Part shown: positions 16,793-26,181 of the stretch, one piece after another
How the letters are laid out: each line of letters opens with the position of its first letter
How positions within the stretch are numbered: the stretch's first letter is position 1
Assembly: GCF_019800885.1 (NCBI RefSeq)
Contig: NZ_JAHVKE010000004.1
Location: forward strand, 124,001-188,000
Source of the DNA: Maritalea mobilis
Lineage (GTDB): Bacteria > Pseudomonadota > Alphaproteobacteria > Rhodobacterales > Rhodobacteraceae
Reading direction: 5' to 3'
DNA length: 64,000 nt
Made by a program: the position numbers and the translations under genes
The notes under the pieces: model-generated
Seen by the model: only the letters and a program-made list of their open reading frames with translations
What the model was told of the DNA's origin: nothing
Database searches by the model: none

Positions 16793-18088
16793 ATGACGTT
16801 TGATCTTTTGATCCGCGGGGCAAACCTGCCGGACGGACGGGTGGACCAGGATATCGCGATCCGCGGCGCGCGGATCGAAGCGGTCGAACCGGGAATCACC
16901 GCCGACGCCCGCCAGGTCATCGAGGCAGAGGGTCATCTCCTCTCCCCGCCTTTCGTCGATCCGCATTTCCACATGGATGCGACCCTGTCGCTGGGCCTGC
17001 CGCGCATGAATGTCTCGGGTACCTTGCTGGAAGGCATCGCGCTTTGGGGCGAGTTGCGTCCGACCCTGACGCGCGAGGCGGTCGTCGAGCGCGCGCTGCG
17101 GTATTGCGACCTTGCCGTCAGCAAGGGCCTTTTGGCGGTGCGCAGCCATGTCGACGTGTCCGACCCGAAACTGGTCACCGTCGAGGCGTTGCTCGAAGTG
17201 CGCGAGCGCGTGGCAGAGTACCTCGACCTGCAACTGGTCGCCTTTCCGCAGGACGGGTTCTACCGCTGTGCCGAAGCCGAAAAGGCGCTGGAACGCGCAC
17301 TCGACATGGGGGTCGAGGTCGTGGGCGGCATTCCCCATTTCGAGCGCACGATGGAAGACGGGCGTGCCTCGGTCGAGGCGCTGTGCCGGATCGCCGCCGA
17401 CCGGGGCCTCCGCGTCGACATGCATTGCGACGAGACGGACGACCCGATGTCGCGCCATGTCGAGACGCTGGCCGCGCAGACGGTGCGCTTCGGCTTGCAG
17501 GGGCGGGTGGCGGGCTCGCACCTGACCTCGATGCATTCGATGGACAATTACTATGTGTCCAAGCTGCTGCCGCTGATGGCCGAGGCCGAGATGGCGGCCA
17601 TCCCGAACCCGCTGATCAACATGATGCTACAAGGGCGGCACGACACCTACCCCAAGCGCCGGGGCCTGACCCGCATCCCCGAGATGCTGGCCCACGGCAT
17701 CCCCGTCGCCCTCGGGCAGGATTGCGTGCTCGATCCGTGGTATTCCATGGGCACGGGCGACCTTCTGGACGTGGCGAATATGGCCGTGCACGCCACGCAG
17801 ATGGGATCGGCAGTCGACAAAACGGTTCTGTTCGATGCCGTGACCGAGGTGCCCGCCCGCGTGATGGGGCTGGAGGGCTACGGGCTTGCGCCGGGCTGTC
17901 ATGCCGACATGGTCCTGTTGCAGGCTCGCGACCCGGCCGAGGCGATCCGCCTGCGGCCTAACCGGCTCAAGGTCATTCGCCGCGGCAAGGTCATCGCCGA
18001 GACCGCGCCGGAACGCTCCCGCCTGAGGCTGGCGGGGCGGCCTGACACGGTCGACCCGGCCAGCTATGCGCCGAACGCGGCGTCCTGA
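16793..18088 (+). CDS. codA: Cytosine deaminase-family amidohydrolase
   Basis: Hydrolyses cytosine to uracil and ammonia in characterised relatives. The 431-residue protein has the metal motif DPHFHMD (H58, H60), the CodA HCDETDDP block, the GSHLTSMHS block and GQDCVLDPWYSMGT, which holds the catalytic aspartate and matches E. coli CodA closely (DDVFDPWYPLGT). The start is ATG 16793; a longer upstream extension looks non-coding. It precedes a BMP-family importer on the same strand, so imported nucleosides or bases are likely fed to this enzyme. Some family members act on isocytosine or on other rings. Confidence 0.85.
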   Translation: MTFDLLIRGANLPDGRVDQDIAIRGARIEAVEPGITADARQVIEAEGHLLSPPFVDPHFHMDATLSLGLPRMNVSGTLLEGIALWGELRPTLTREAVVERALRYCDLAVSKGLLAVRSHVDVSDPKLVTVEALLEVRERVAEYLDLQLVAFPQDGFYRCAEAEKALERALDMGVEVVGGIPHFERTMEDGRASVEALCRIAADRGLRVDMHCDETDDPMSRHVETLAAQTVRFGLQGRVAGSHLTSMHSMDNYYVSKLLPLMAEAEMAAIPNPLINMMLQGRHDTYPKRRGLTRIPEMLAHGIPVALGQDCVLDPWYSMGTGDLLDVANMAVHATQMGSAVDKTVLFDAVTEVPARVMGLEGYGLAPGCHADMVLLQARDPAEAIRLRPNRLKVIRRGKVIAETAPERSRLRLAGRPDTVDPASYAPNAAS

Positions 18089-18129
18089 GCGCCAGATTTG
18101 GTCATGCTTTGAGCAGAAGGCCCTTTCTT

Positions 18130-18144
18130 GCACATGAATTGTGC
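18130..18144. promoter_or_regulatory. Inverted repeat upstream of the nucleoside importer
   Basis: GCACA (18130-18134) and TGTGC (18140-18144) flank the 5-bp spacer TGAAT. It lies 112 bp before the importer start, in the 167-bp gap after codA. The right half contains AATTGTGC, also present before the other ABC operon. It could be an operator, but the evidence is weak. Confidence 0.3.
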
Positions 18145-18255
18145 GAGTAGTCTGGTAAAATGCGCCTCGCCGCTCGACGGCGCCCGCAATTCTGAGAAGG
18201 GTTGGGCACCAACAGAAAACCGCTTCTGCGCGGTCTGCCAACAAGGAGACGTACC

Positions 18256-19245
18256 TTGAGTCGCTTTCACATCAATCGCCGCCATCTGCTGACCACCGGT
18301 GCCGCCATCGGCGCCGCCACCCTCGCCGCGCCTTCGATCCTTCGTGCACAGACCGCGGTGAAGGTCGCCGGCATCCATGCCTCCCCGGTCGAGAATGCGT
18401 GGAACTCCGTCCTGCACGCCGCCATGGTCGCGGCCGATGCCGAAGGCGTCATCGACTACACCTTCTCCGAAGGCGTCTCGGGCACCGATTATCCCCGCGC
18501 CATGCGCGAATATGCCGAGGCTGGCAATGTCCTGATCGTGGGCGAATCCTACGCCGTCGAACGCGAGGCGCGCGAGGTTGCGGGCGACTATCCCGACACG
18601 GCCTTCCTCATGGGGTCGTCGGGCGAGGCAGCGGGCGACAATTTCGGCGTCTTCGGCACCTGGAACTGGGAAGCGGCCTATCTGGCAGGCATGCTCGCCG
18701 GTCGCATGACCCAAAGCGGCATCGTCGGCTCGGTCGGGGCGATCCCGATCCCCGAGGTCAACATGCTGATCAACGGCTTTGCCGACGGTGTGGCGCGCAC
18801 CAACCCCGACGCCACGCATCTGGTCAGCTTCATCGGCACCTTCTTCGACCCGCCGCGCGCCCGCGAGGCCGGGCTCGCCCAGATCGACGCGGGCGCCGAC
18901 ATCCTGTTCGGCGAACGCATCGGCACGGCGGATGCCGCGCAGGAACGGGGCATCCCGGCCATCGGCTCGCTCATCGACTACACGCCGCGCTACCCGGGCA
19001 CCGTCTTTGCGAACGCGCTGTGGTCCTTCCGCCCGCTGCTGGACACGGCGCTGGCCGATGCCGTCGCGGGCAGCCCGGTCGGCAAGAATTACACGCCGCT
19101 CAGCCTGATGGCGGATGGCGGCAACGACATCTCCTACGTGGCCGACATGGTTCCTGCCGACGCCGCCGCCGAGATGGAAGAGGTGCGCGCCGCCATCATG
19201 GCCGGGGAATTCGAAGTGCCGCGCAACTTCGACGAACCCGCCTGA
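18256..19245 (+). CDS. BMP-family nucleoside/nucleobase-binding protein
   Basis: A 329-residue periplasmic ligand-binding protein of the BmpA/Med family. The start is TTG 18256, because AAGGAG lies seven bases before it; an upstream in-frame start at 18202 has no such site. The N terminus reads NRRHLLTTGAAIGAATLAAP, a twin-arginine-like export signal ending at LRAQ, with no lipobox. The body shows family blocks such as YPDTAFLMGSSG and NFGVFGTWNWEAAYLAG. It is followed by a matching ATPase and two permeases. Confidence 0.88.
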   Translation: MSRFHINRRHLLTTGAAIGAATLAAPSILRAQTAVKVAGIHASPVENAWNSVLHAAMVAADAEGVIDYTFSEGVSGTDYPRAMREYAEAGNVLIVGESYAVEREAREVAGDYPDTAFLMGSSGEAAGDNFGVFGTWNWEAAYLAGMLAGRMTQSGIVGSVGAIPIPEVNMLINGFADGVARTNPDATHLVSFIGTFFDPPRAREAGLAQIDAGADILFGERIGTADAAQERGIPAIGSLIDYTPRYPGTVFANALWSFRPLLDTALADAVAGSPVGKNYTPLSLMADGGNDISYVADMVPADAAAEMEEVRAAIMAGEFEVPRNFDEPA

Positions 19246-19293
19246 CATGTCGCACGGCTGTCTGAATAGGTCCGTCCCCTGCGGGGGGCGGAC

Positions 19294-20853
19294 GTGACGC
19301 GCGTTCTCGAACTCGACGGCATCACCAAGCGCTTCGGCACGACATTGGCCAATGACGATGTCTCGCTGCACCTCGAAAAGGGCGAGGTGGTCGCGCTTCT
19401 GGGGGAAAACGGCGCGGGCAAGACGACGCTGATGTCGATCCTCTTCGGCCATTACACCGCCGATGAGGGGTCGGTCCGCGTGAACGGGGAAACCCTGCCG
19501 CCCGGCAAGTCCCGCGCCGCGATCGACGCGGGCGTGGGCATGGTGCATCAGCATTTCGCGCTCGCGGCCAACCTGACCGTGCTCGATAACGTGATGACCG
19601 GGACGGAACCGCTCTGGCGGCTGCGCTCGGACAGGGCGGCGGCGCGGGCGCGTCTGACCCGGCTGTCCGAGCGTTTCGGCCTGCCGGTCGATCCCGACGC
19701 CCATGTGTCCGACCTGTCCGTCGGCGAACGCCAGCGGGTCGAGATTCTCAAGGCGCTCTACAACGACGCGCGCATCCTGATCCTCGACGAACCGACTGCC
19801 GTTCTGACGACGCAGCAATCCGAACGCCTGTTCGCGACCTTGCGCGAGATGACGGCGCAAGGCCTGTCGATCATCTTCATTTCCCACAAGCTGAACGAGG
19901 TCATGGCCGCGTCCGACCGGGTCGTCGTCCTGCGCGGCGGGCGGGTCGTGGCCGAACGCGCCACGCGTGAGACGACGAAAGAAGAACTGGCCGAACTGAT
20001 GGTCGGTCGCGCCGTCGAACGCCCGAAACGCCCCCCTGCACAGCCCGGCGCGGTGCGGCTGGAGGTGACGGACCTGCACCTGTCCGGCAAGGGCGGCGCG
20101 GCGCTCAACGGGGTCAGCCTGATGCTGCGCGGCGGTGAGACGTTGGGCATCATCGGCGTTTCGGGCAACGGGCAGACGACGCTGGCCGGGGTGGTCTCGG
20201 GCCTCTACCCGCCGGATCGCGGAACGGTAAAAATCGACGGCGCCGAGTTGCGCCGCCATGACGTGCCCCATGCCATTGCCGCCGGGATCGGGCGCATCCC
20301 CGAGGATCGCCATGCCGAGGGCGTGCTCGGCGACATGACCACATGGGAGAACGTGGCGCTCGAACGCCTCTGGGCGCCCGAGTTTTCGCGTCGCGGCATC
20401 GTGCGGCGCAGCGCGGCCCGTGCGGCGGCGCGCCATATCCTCGCCACCTATGACGTGCGCGGGGCGCATCTGGACGGCCGCGTGGGCCTTCTGTCGGGTG
20501 GCAACATGCAAAAGCTCATCCTCGGGCGCGTGCTCGAAGCCGACCCCTCGATCATCGTCGCCGCCCAACCCAGTCGCGGCCTCGACGAAGGCGCGATCGC
20601 GGGCGTTCATCGCCGCCTGATCGCCGCGCGCGACCGGGGGGCGGGGGTGCTGCTGATTTCCGAGGACCTCGACGAAGTGATCGCGCTGTCCGACCGCATC
20701 CGCGCCATCGTGAATGGCCGTGTCTCGCCCGCCATCCCTGCCGAGCGTGCCGATGCGCGCCTTCTGGGGTTGATGATGGCCGGCGATTGGGACGCCGCCC
20801 GCGAGATCGAAGCCGCCGCTGACAAGATGCCGGAGGCCCAGGATGCGCTTTGA
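19294..20853 (+). CDS. Nucleoside ABC transporter ATPase, two-domain
   Basis: A 519-residue tandem ATPase of the YufO/sugar-importer type. The first domain has Walker A GENGAGKTT, signature LSVGERQRVE and Walker B ILILDEPTAVL. The second has a degenerate Walker A (GVSGNGQTT, with Q where the lysine belongs), signature LSGGNMQKLILGR and AAQPSRGLD, with no acidic Walker B glutamate. Only the first site is likely to hydrolyse ATP, as is normal in this family. The start is GTG 19294. The end overlaps the next gene by 11 bp. Confidence 0.92.
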   Translation: MTRVLELDGITKRFGTTLANDDVSLHLEKGEVVALLGENGAGKTTLMSILFGHYTADEGSVRVNGETLPPGKSRAAIDAGVGMVHQHFALAANLTVLDNVMTGTEPLWRLRSDRAAARARLTRLSERFGLPVDPDAHVSDLSVGERQRVEILKALYNDARILILDEPTAVLTTQQSERLFATLREMTAQGLSIIFISHKLNEVMAASDRVVVLRGGRVVAERATRETTKEELAELMVGRAVERPKRPPAQPGAVRLEVTDLHLSGKGGAALNGVSLMLRGGETLGIIGVSGNGQTTLAGVVSGLYPPDRGTVKIDGAELRRHDVPHAIAAGIGRIPEDRHAEGVLGDMTTWENVALERLWAPEFSRRGIVRRSAARAAARHILATYDVRGAHLDGRVGLLSGGNMQKLILGRVLEADPSIIVAAQPSRGLDEGAIAGVHRRLIAARDRGAGVLLISEDLDEVIALSDRIRAIVNGRVSPAIPAERADARLLGLMMAGDWDAAREIEAAADKMPEAQDAL

Positions 20854-21895
20854 ACGCCGCGAACAGACGCCCGCCGCGCTGACTGTGCTTGCGCCGCTGG
20901 CCGCGATCCTGACGGCGCTGCTCATGGCGGGCATCTTGATTGCCATCGCCGGTGCGAACCCGGTCCAGGCCTATTGGCTGATCCTAGACGGGGCCTTCGG
21001 CTCCCGCCTCGGCATCACCGAAACGCTCACCCGCGCGACACCCCTGATCCTGACGGGCCTTGCCGCCGCCGTCGCGTTCCGGGCGAAGCTGTGGAACATT
21101 GGCGGCGAGGGGCAATTCTATCTCGGCGCCCTGGCCGTCAGCGCCTTCGGCCTGATCCCGGCCATCGCCGGGGCACCCGCCATTGTCACGATCATTGCCT
21201 GTCTCATCGCCGGGGCCGTGGCGGGGGCCTTGCTGTTGCTGGTGCCCGTGGCGCTCAAGCTGCGCTTCGGCGTGGACGAGGTCGTCACCACGCTTCTGCT
21301 GAACTTCATCGTGATCCTGTTCGTCTCGATGATGATCGAAGGCCCGTTGCGCGACCCGCTCGCCTTTGGCTGGCCGCAATCGGTCCCGATCCCCGACAGC
21401 GCCAGCCTGCCCCGGCTGCTGGAGCGGTCGCGCCTGCATGCCGGCCTGCTGATCGCCGTGGCGCTGGCCGTGGCCATCTGGTGGATCCAGACGCGCACCG
21501 TCTTCGGCCTGCGCGCACGGGCGACCGGCCTCAACGCCCGCGCCGCGGCTTTCGCCGGGGTGCCGCTGGGCCGGACCCTGATGCTGGTGGCCGCCATGTC
21601 CGGCGGTCTGGCAGGGCTGGCTGGCGCGATCGAGGTCATGGGGGTCAAGGGCTACGTCACAACCGACCTGTCCCCGAATTACGGCTATTCGGGCATCGTG
21701 ATCGCCATGCTCGCCAATCGCCACCCCATCGGCGTGATCGCCGCCGCGCTGTTTACTGCCGTCATGTTCGTCGGCGCGGATTCGATGAGCCGCGCGCTCG
21801 GAATCCCGTCCTACATCGCCGACGTCACTGTTGCGCTGTCGCTCCTGACGATGCTGGTCGCGATTTTCCTGACACAATACCGGGTGCGGCCATGA
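20843..21895 (+). CDS. Nucleoside ABC transporter permease 1 (YufP type)
   Basis: A 350-residue BPD_transp_2-family inner-membrane protein with eight to nine hydrophobic segments. Family blocks include LWNIGGEGQFYLGA and VDEVVTTLLLNFI in the central helices. It starts inside the ATPase gene and overlaps the second permease by 4 bp, so production of the three subunits is coupled. Confidence 0.9.
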   Translation: MRFERREQTPAALTVLAPLAAILTALLMAGILIAIAGANPVQAYWLILDGAFGSRLGITETLTRATPLILTGLAAAVAFRAKLWNIGGEGQFYLGALAVSAFGLIPAIAGAPAIVTIIACLIAGAVAGALLLLVPVALKLRFGVDEVVTTLLLNFIVILFVSMMIEGPLRDPLAFGWPQSVPIPDSASLPRLLERSRLHAGLLIAVALAVAIWWIQTRTVFGLRARATGLNARAAAFAGVPLGRTLMLVAAMSGGLAGLAGAIEVMGVKGYVTTDLSPNYGYSGIVIAMLANRHPIGVIAAALFTAVMFVGADSMSRALGIPSYIADVTVALSLLTMLVAIFLTQYRVRP

Positions 21896-22833
21896 GCGTG
21901 GTTCTCGATATCCTCAGTTCCGTCGGCATGTGGGAGGCCATCCTGCGCATCGCCACGCCCTTCATCCTTGGCACGCTTGGCGTCTTGCTATGCGAGCGGG
22001 TGGGCGTGCTGAACCTCGGGATCGAGGGGATCATGACCTTCGGCGCGATGATCGGCTGGCTGACCGTTTACATGGGGGCGGGGCTGTGGGCGGGCTTGCT
22101 TGTCGCGGCGCTGTGCGGGGCGATGTTCGGGCTGCTGCATGCGCTGTTGACCGTGCCCCTTGGTCTCAACCAGCACGTCACCGGGCTTGGCATCACGCTC
22201 TTCGCCTCCAGTTTTTCCTACTACATCTTCCGCCTCGCGGTGCCGACGGCGACCTCTCCGCCGACGGTCGAGCCGTTTCGCGCGCTCGAAGTCCCCGTTC
22301 TGTCCGACATCCCCTTCCTCGGCCCGGTCCTCTTCAACCAGACCGCACCCACCTGCCTTGCGCTCGGGCTGGTGCTTGTCATCGCCTGGGTGCTCTACCG
22401 GACGCCGCTGGGCCTCGCGATCCGGATGACGGGTGAAAACCCCCACGCGGTGGATGCACAGGGCATTGACCCGATCTGGCTGCGCATCGGCACCATCATG
22501 GCAGGCTCGGCGCTGATGGGGCTGGCCGGGGCCTTCCTGACGCTGGCCGCCTTCAACTCCTTCTTCCCGACCATGGTGCAGGGCCGCGGCTGGATCTGTA
22601 TCGCGCTTGTCGTCTTCGCGCTCTGGCGGCCGGGGCGGGCGCTTCTGGGGGCGGTCCTCTTCGCGTTCTTCGACGCGTTCCAGCTGCGCTTGCAGACGGT
22701 CGTCGATGGCGTGCCCTACCAGTTGTTCCTGATGCTGCCCTACGTCCTGTCCATCCTCGCGCTGGTCGTCATGGCCCGCCGGGCAAGGGTGCCGCAGGCC
22801 CTCATGGTCCCCTATCGCAGGGGAGAGCGCTAG
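21892..22833 (+). CDS. Nucleoside ABC transporter permease 2 (YufQ type)
   Basis: A 313-residue permease, the heterodimer partner of the previous gene product. Characteristic blocks are ERVGVLNLGIEGIM, which sits before the substrate path, and GLNQHVTGLGITLF. The start is ATG 21892 within the previous stop. It completes a BMP-ATPase-permease-permease importer for nucleosides, next to codA. Confidence 0.9.
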   Translation: MSVVLDILSSVGMWEAILRIATPFILGTLGVLLCERVGVLNLGIEGIMTFGAMIGWLTVYMGAGLWAGLLVAALCGAMFGLLHALLTVPLGLNQHVTGLGITLFASSFSYYIFRLAVPTATSPPTVEPFRALEVPVLSDIPFLGPVLFNQTAPTCLALGLVLVIAWVLYRTPLGLAIRMTGENPHAVDAQGIDPIWLRIGTIMAGSALMGLAGAFLTLAAFNSFFPTMVQGRGWICIALVVFALWRPGRALLGAVLFAFFDAFQLRLQTVVDGVPYQLFLMLPYVLSILALVVMARRARVPQALMVPYRRGER

Positions 22834-22908
22834 GTTCGACAAGTCCCGCGCGGCGGTGTAAGCCACGCCCCAGCCGACCGATCCCCGCAGCAGAGTGAGC
22901 GCGCGCCC

Positions 22909-23634
22909 GTGATCTATCTCTCCGATCCCAAGATCCTGTTCCTCAAGCCGCGCAAAGTGGCCGGCACATCCTTCGAGATCGCCCTGTCGCGTTTTGCCGG
23001 GCCGAACGATATCATCACGCCCATCACCCGCACCGACGAGGCCGCCCGCCGCGAACGCGGCTTTCGCGGGGCCCAGAACTTCAAAGGCGGGCTGTCCGAA
23101 TTCCTGAACGACCGGAAGTCCCGCCGCCGGTTCGCGAAAAAACTGGAATGGCCGCGGCGCTACCGTAACCACATTCCCGCCGCCGATGTCCGCCGCCACC
23201 TCGGTGCCGAGGCGTTTGATGCCGCGTTCAAGATTTCCATCGTCCGAAACCCGTTCGATACCGTCGTGTCCAAGTTTTATTGGTCCAACCGCAACAAGCC
23301 CGAGGGTGCCGATTTCTCGGCGTGGATTTCCGGCCCCGAGATTTTCCGGGTGCTGGAACATAACGAGGAACAATATTTCATCGACGGGCGCGACATCATC
23401 GACTTCTACATCCGCTACGAGCATTTCGCCGAGGATATCGCGGCGCTTGAAGCCGCCCGCCCCGAGTTGTCAGGGCTGGCCGAGACCTTCGCCGGCACGC
23501 GCGCCAAGGGTGGCCATCGCCCGAAAAAGGCCAGCCCCGCCGAGATGTTCGCCCCCCATCCCGACCGCGTCGCCGCGATCCGCGACCGCTTCGCCTGGAT
23601 GTTCGAGAAATTCGGCTATCCCGACACGCCCTGA
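22909..23634 (+). CDS. Sulfotransferase-family protein
   Basis: A 241-residue protein with a PAPS-loop-like FLKPRKVAGTSFE at residues 10-22 and a 3'-phosphate-type segment ISIVRNPFDTVVSKFYW around 110-125. This is the Sulfotransfer_2-type layout often seen in marine Rhodobacteraceae. GTG 22909 is the only good start. Acceptor and biological role are unknown, and it is unrelated at sequence level to the Stf0 enzyme at 1569-2405. It stands alone between the nucleoside importer and the GAPDH-family gene. Confidence 0.78.
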   Translation: MIYLSDPKILFLKPRKVAGTSFEIALSRFAGPNDIITPITRTDEAARRERGFRGAQNFKGGLSEFLNDRKSRRRFAKKLEWPRRYRNHIPAADVRRHLGAEAFDAAFKISIVRNPFDTVVSKFYWSNRNKPEGADFSAWISGPEIFRVLEHNEEQYFIDGRDIIDFYIRYEHFAEDIAALEAARPELSGLAETFAGTRAKGGHRPKKASPAEMFAPHPDRVAAIRDRFAWMFEKFGYPDTP

Positions 23635-23715
23635 CCGAGGCCGTCACGGCCCCTTGCGGTGCCCGAGACGCCGGGGCAGGGTGCGCGCGACGAGGCAGGC
23701 GAGGGGATATCGGCC

Positions 23716-24729
23716 ATGACCATCCGGGTGGCGATCAACGGATTTGGGCGTATCGGACGGTCCGTTCTGCGCGCCTGGGCGGGCGCGCGCGCGACCTGGC
23801 CCGAGATCGAGATCGTCGCGATCAACGATATCGCGCCGCTCGACACCTGCGCCTACCTCTTTGAATACGACAGCGTTTTCGGCCCCTGGCGCGGTAGCGT
23901 CGAAACCCGGGACGGCGCCCTCGTCGTTGATGGACATGCCTTGCCGCTCAGCGGCGAACGTGACCCGGCGCGGCTGGACCTGTCCGGGATCGACATCCTG
24001 ATGGATTGCACCGGGCGCGCCAGCGACCGCGCCTTCGCCGAGGCCGGGCTTGCCGCCGGGGCCGGGCGCGTCCTCGTGTCCGGGCCGTCGCCGCAGGCCG
24101 ATCTGACCGTGGTGCTGGGCGCCAATGACCAGCGTCTCGCACCCGCGCATCGGATCGTGTCCAACGCGTCCTGCACGACGAACGCCATCGCCCCGCTGAT
24201 CCGCCTGATCGACGAGGCCTGGGGCCTCGACTCGGCCCTGATGACGACGGTGCATTGCTACACCGGCAGCCAGCCCACCGTGGACATGCCAATGGCCAAC
24301 CCCGCGCGGTCCCGCGCCGCCGCGCTCTCCATGGTGCCCACCACCACCAGCGCCGAGAAGCTGGTTGATGTGGTGCTGCCGCATCTGGCGGGCCGCGTCA
24401 CCGGATCGGCCGTGCGGGTGCCGACGGCCAGCGTGTCCTGCGTCGATCTGGCCGTCATGACGCGCGACCGCCCCTCGGTCGAGGAGGCCCGCGCCCATCT
24501 CGGGGAACAGGCGGGCCCGGTCATCGGTTGGACGGACAAGCCGCTGGTCAGCAGCGATCTGCGCGCCCGGTCCGAAAGCCTCGTCATCGCGGGGCCCGAG
24601 ATCAAGCGGTCGAAAGGCGGCATGCTCCGCGTCTTCGGCTGGTATGACAACGAATGGGGATTTTCCTGCCGCATGCTCGACGTGGCGACACGCATGGGCC
24701 GGCAGATGACAGAGGAGGGAACGACATGA
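23716..24729 (+). CDS. gap: Glyceraldehyde-3-phosphate dehydrogenase family protein
   Basis: A 337-residue enzyme with the NAD fold motif INGFGRIGRSVLRA, INDIAP (acidic residue for NAD), the catalytic C153 in SNASCTTN, the general-base histidine in TTVHCYTGSQ and YDNEWGFSCRMLD near the end. The start is ATG 23716. It overlaps gabD by 4 bp. It could be a glycolytic or gluconeogenic GAPDH or an erythrose-4-phosphate/other phospho-aldehyde dehydrogenase: the residue pattern after the catalytic cysteine is GAPDH-like, but the pairing with an aldehyde dehydrogenase is unusual. Confidence 0.85.
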   Translation: MTIRVAINGFGRIGRSVLRAWAGARATWPEIEIVAINDIAPLDTCAYLFEYDSVFGPWRGSVETRDGALVVDGHALPLSGERDPARLDLSGIDILMDCTGRASDRAFAEAGLAAGAGRVLVSGPSPQADLTVVLGANDQRLAPAHRIVSNASCTTNAIAPLIRLIDEAWGLDSALMTTVHCYTGSQPTVDMPMANPARSRAAALSMVPTTTSAEKLVDVVLPHLAGRVTGSAVRVPTASVSCVDLAVMTRDRPSVEEARAHLGEQAGPVIGWTDKPLVSSDLRARSESLVIAGPEIKRSKGGMLRVFGWYDNEWGFSCRMLDVATRMGRQMTEEGTT

Positions 24730-26174
24730 GTGACTGGACAACATGGATGCGCGAGGCGAATTTCGTCGGCGGCGCGTGGATCGGCGCCGATAGCGGCGAG
24801 ACGATCGAGGTCACCAACCCCGCCACCGAGGAGGTGATCGGCACCGTCCCGGCGTCGGGCGAGGCCGAAACGATGCGCGCCATCGATGCCGCCGCCGCCG
24901 CCTTCCCCGACTTCGCCGCGATGGACCTGATGAGCCGTGTGGGCCTGTTGTGGAAACTCCACGATGCGCTGATGGACAACCAGCAGGCCCTGGCCGAGTT
25001 GCTGACCATCGAAATGGGCAAACCCATCACCGAGGCCAAGGGCGAGATCGCCATCGGCGCGCAATATGTCCGCTGGTTCGCCGAAGAAGCCCGCCGCGCC
25101 AAGGGCGAGATCGTGCCCGCCGGGGTCAATGGCCGCCGCATCCTGGTCACGAAACACCCCGTGGGCGTCGTCGGCATGATCACGCCATGGAACTTCCCCT
25201 CCTCGATGCTCGCGCGCAAACTCGCGCCCGCGCTGGCCGTGGGCTGTCCCATCGTCGCCAAACCCGCCACCGCCACCCCTTATTCGGGCCTCGCCTGGGC
25301 CGCGCTGGCCGAAGAGGTGGGCTATCCCAAGGGCACGGTGAACGTCGTGACCGGCTCGGCCCGCAAGATCGCGGGCGCCATGATGGCGCGCGAGGAAGTG
25401 CGCAAGATCACCTTCACCGGCTCGACCGAAGTGGGCAAGGAGCTGATCCGGCAATCCGCCGACACGGTCAAGAAGGTCTCGATGGAACTGGGCGGCAACG
25501 CGCCCTTCATCGTTTTCGACGATGCCGATCTCGACAAGGCCGCCGAGGGCGCCATCGTCTCGAAATACCGCAATTCCGGCCAGACCTGCGTCTGCGCCAA
25601 CCGCATCTACGTGCAGTCGGGCTTCTATGACGCTTTCGTCGAAAAGCTGGTCGAAAAGACCCGCGAGTTGAAGGTCGGCGATGGCCGGAACGAGGACGTG
25701 GCGCAAGGCCCGCTGATCGACAAGGACGCCGTGAAGAAGGTCGAGGAACTGCTCGACGACGCCAAGGGCAAGGGGGCCGAGGTCGCGCTCGGCGGCTCGC
25801 GCCACCAACTCGGCGGCACCTTCTTCCAGCCCACCGTTCTGACCGGCGCGACGCAGGACATGGCCTTCGCCAAGGAAGAAATCTTCGGCCCGCTCGCCCC
25901 CGTCTTCAAGTTCGAGACCGAGGACGAGGCCGTGCGCATGGCCAATGACACCGTGTTCGGCCTCGCATCCTACGTCTATACGCAGGACCTTTCCCGCGCC
26001 TTCCGCCTGAACGAGGCGCTGAATTATGGCATGATCGGCATCAATTCGGGCATGATCACCACGGTTGAAGCCCCCTTCGGCGGCGTCAAGGAATCCGGCC
26101 TCGGGAAAGAGGGCGGCAGCCAGGGGCTCGAAGATTACCTCGACACCAAATACGTGTGCATCGACGGTATCTGA
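24726..26174 (+). CDS. gabD: NAD(P)-dependent succinate-semialdehyde dehydrogenase
   Basis: Oxidises succinate semialdehyde to succinate, the last step of the GABA shunt and of several aromatic or amine pathways. The 482-residue protein has PWNFPSSM in the coenzyme fold, the general base E254 (MELGGNAP), the nucleophile C288 (NSGQTCVC), KEEIFGPLAPV and the C-terminal PFGGVKESGLGKEG typical of GabD. It starts inside the stop of the GAPDH-family gene. No GABA transaminase is present in the window. Confidence 0.88.
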   Translation: MSDWTTWMREANFVGGAWIGADSGETIEVTNPATEEVIGTVPASGEAETMRAIDAAAAAFPDFAAMDLMSRVGLLWKLHDALMDNQQALAELLTIEMGKPITEAKGEIAIGAQYVRWFAEEARRAKGEIVPAGVNGRRILVTKHPVGVVGMITPWNFPSSMLARKLAPALAVGCPIVAKPATATPYSGLAWAALAEEVGYPKGTVNVVTGSARKIAGAMMAREEVRKITFTGSTEVGKELIRQSADTVKKVSMELGGNAPFIVFDDADLDKAAEGAIVSKYRNSGQTCVCANRIYVQSGFYDAFVEKLVEKTRELKVGDGRNEDVAQGPLIDKDAVKKVEELLDDAKGKGAEVALGGSRHQLGGTFFQPTVLTGATQDMAFAKEEIFGPLAPVFKFETEDEAVRMANDTVFGLASYVYTQDLSRAFRLNEALNYGMIGINSGMITTVEAPFGGVKESGLGKEGGSQGLEDYLDTKYVCIDGI

Positions 26175-26181
26175 GCGCGCC

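Noticed and set aside
18202-18255. Upstream start for the BMP-family binding protein
   Set aside because: It adds 18 non-typical residues before the export signal and lacks a ribosome site, while TTG 18256 has AAGGAG at good spacing.
18064-20946. A 960-codon open frame antisense to the BMP importer genes
   Set aside because: It mirrors the genuine genes on the opposite strand, is rich in His, Arg, Gly and Asp as antisense frames in GC-rich DNA are, and has no recognisable domain.
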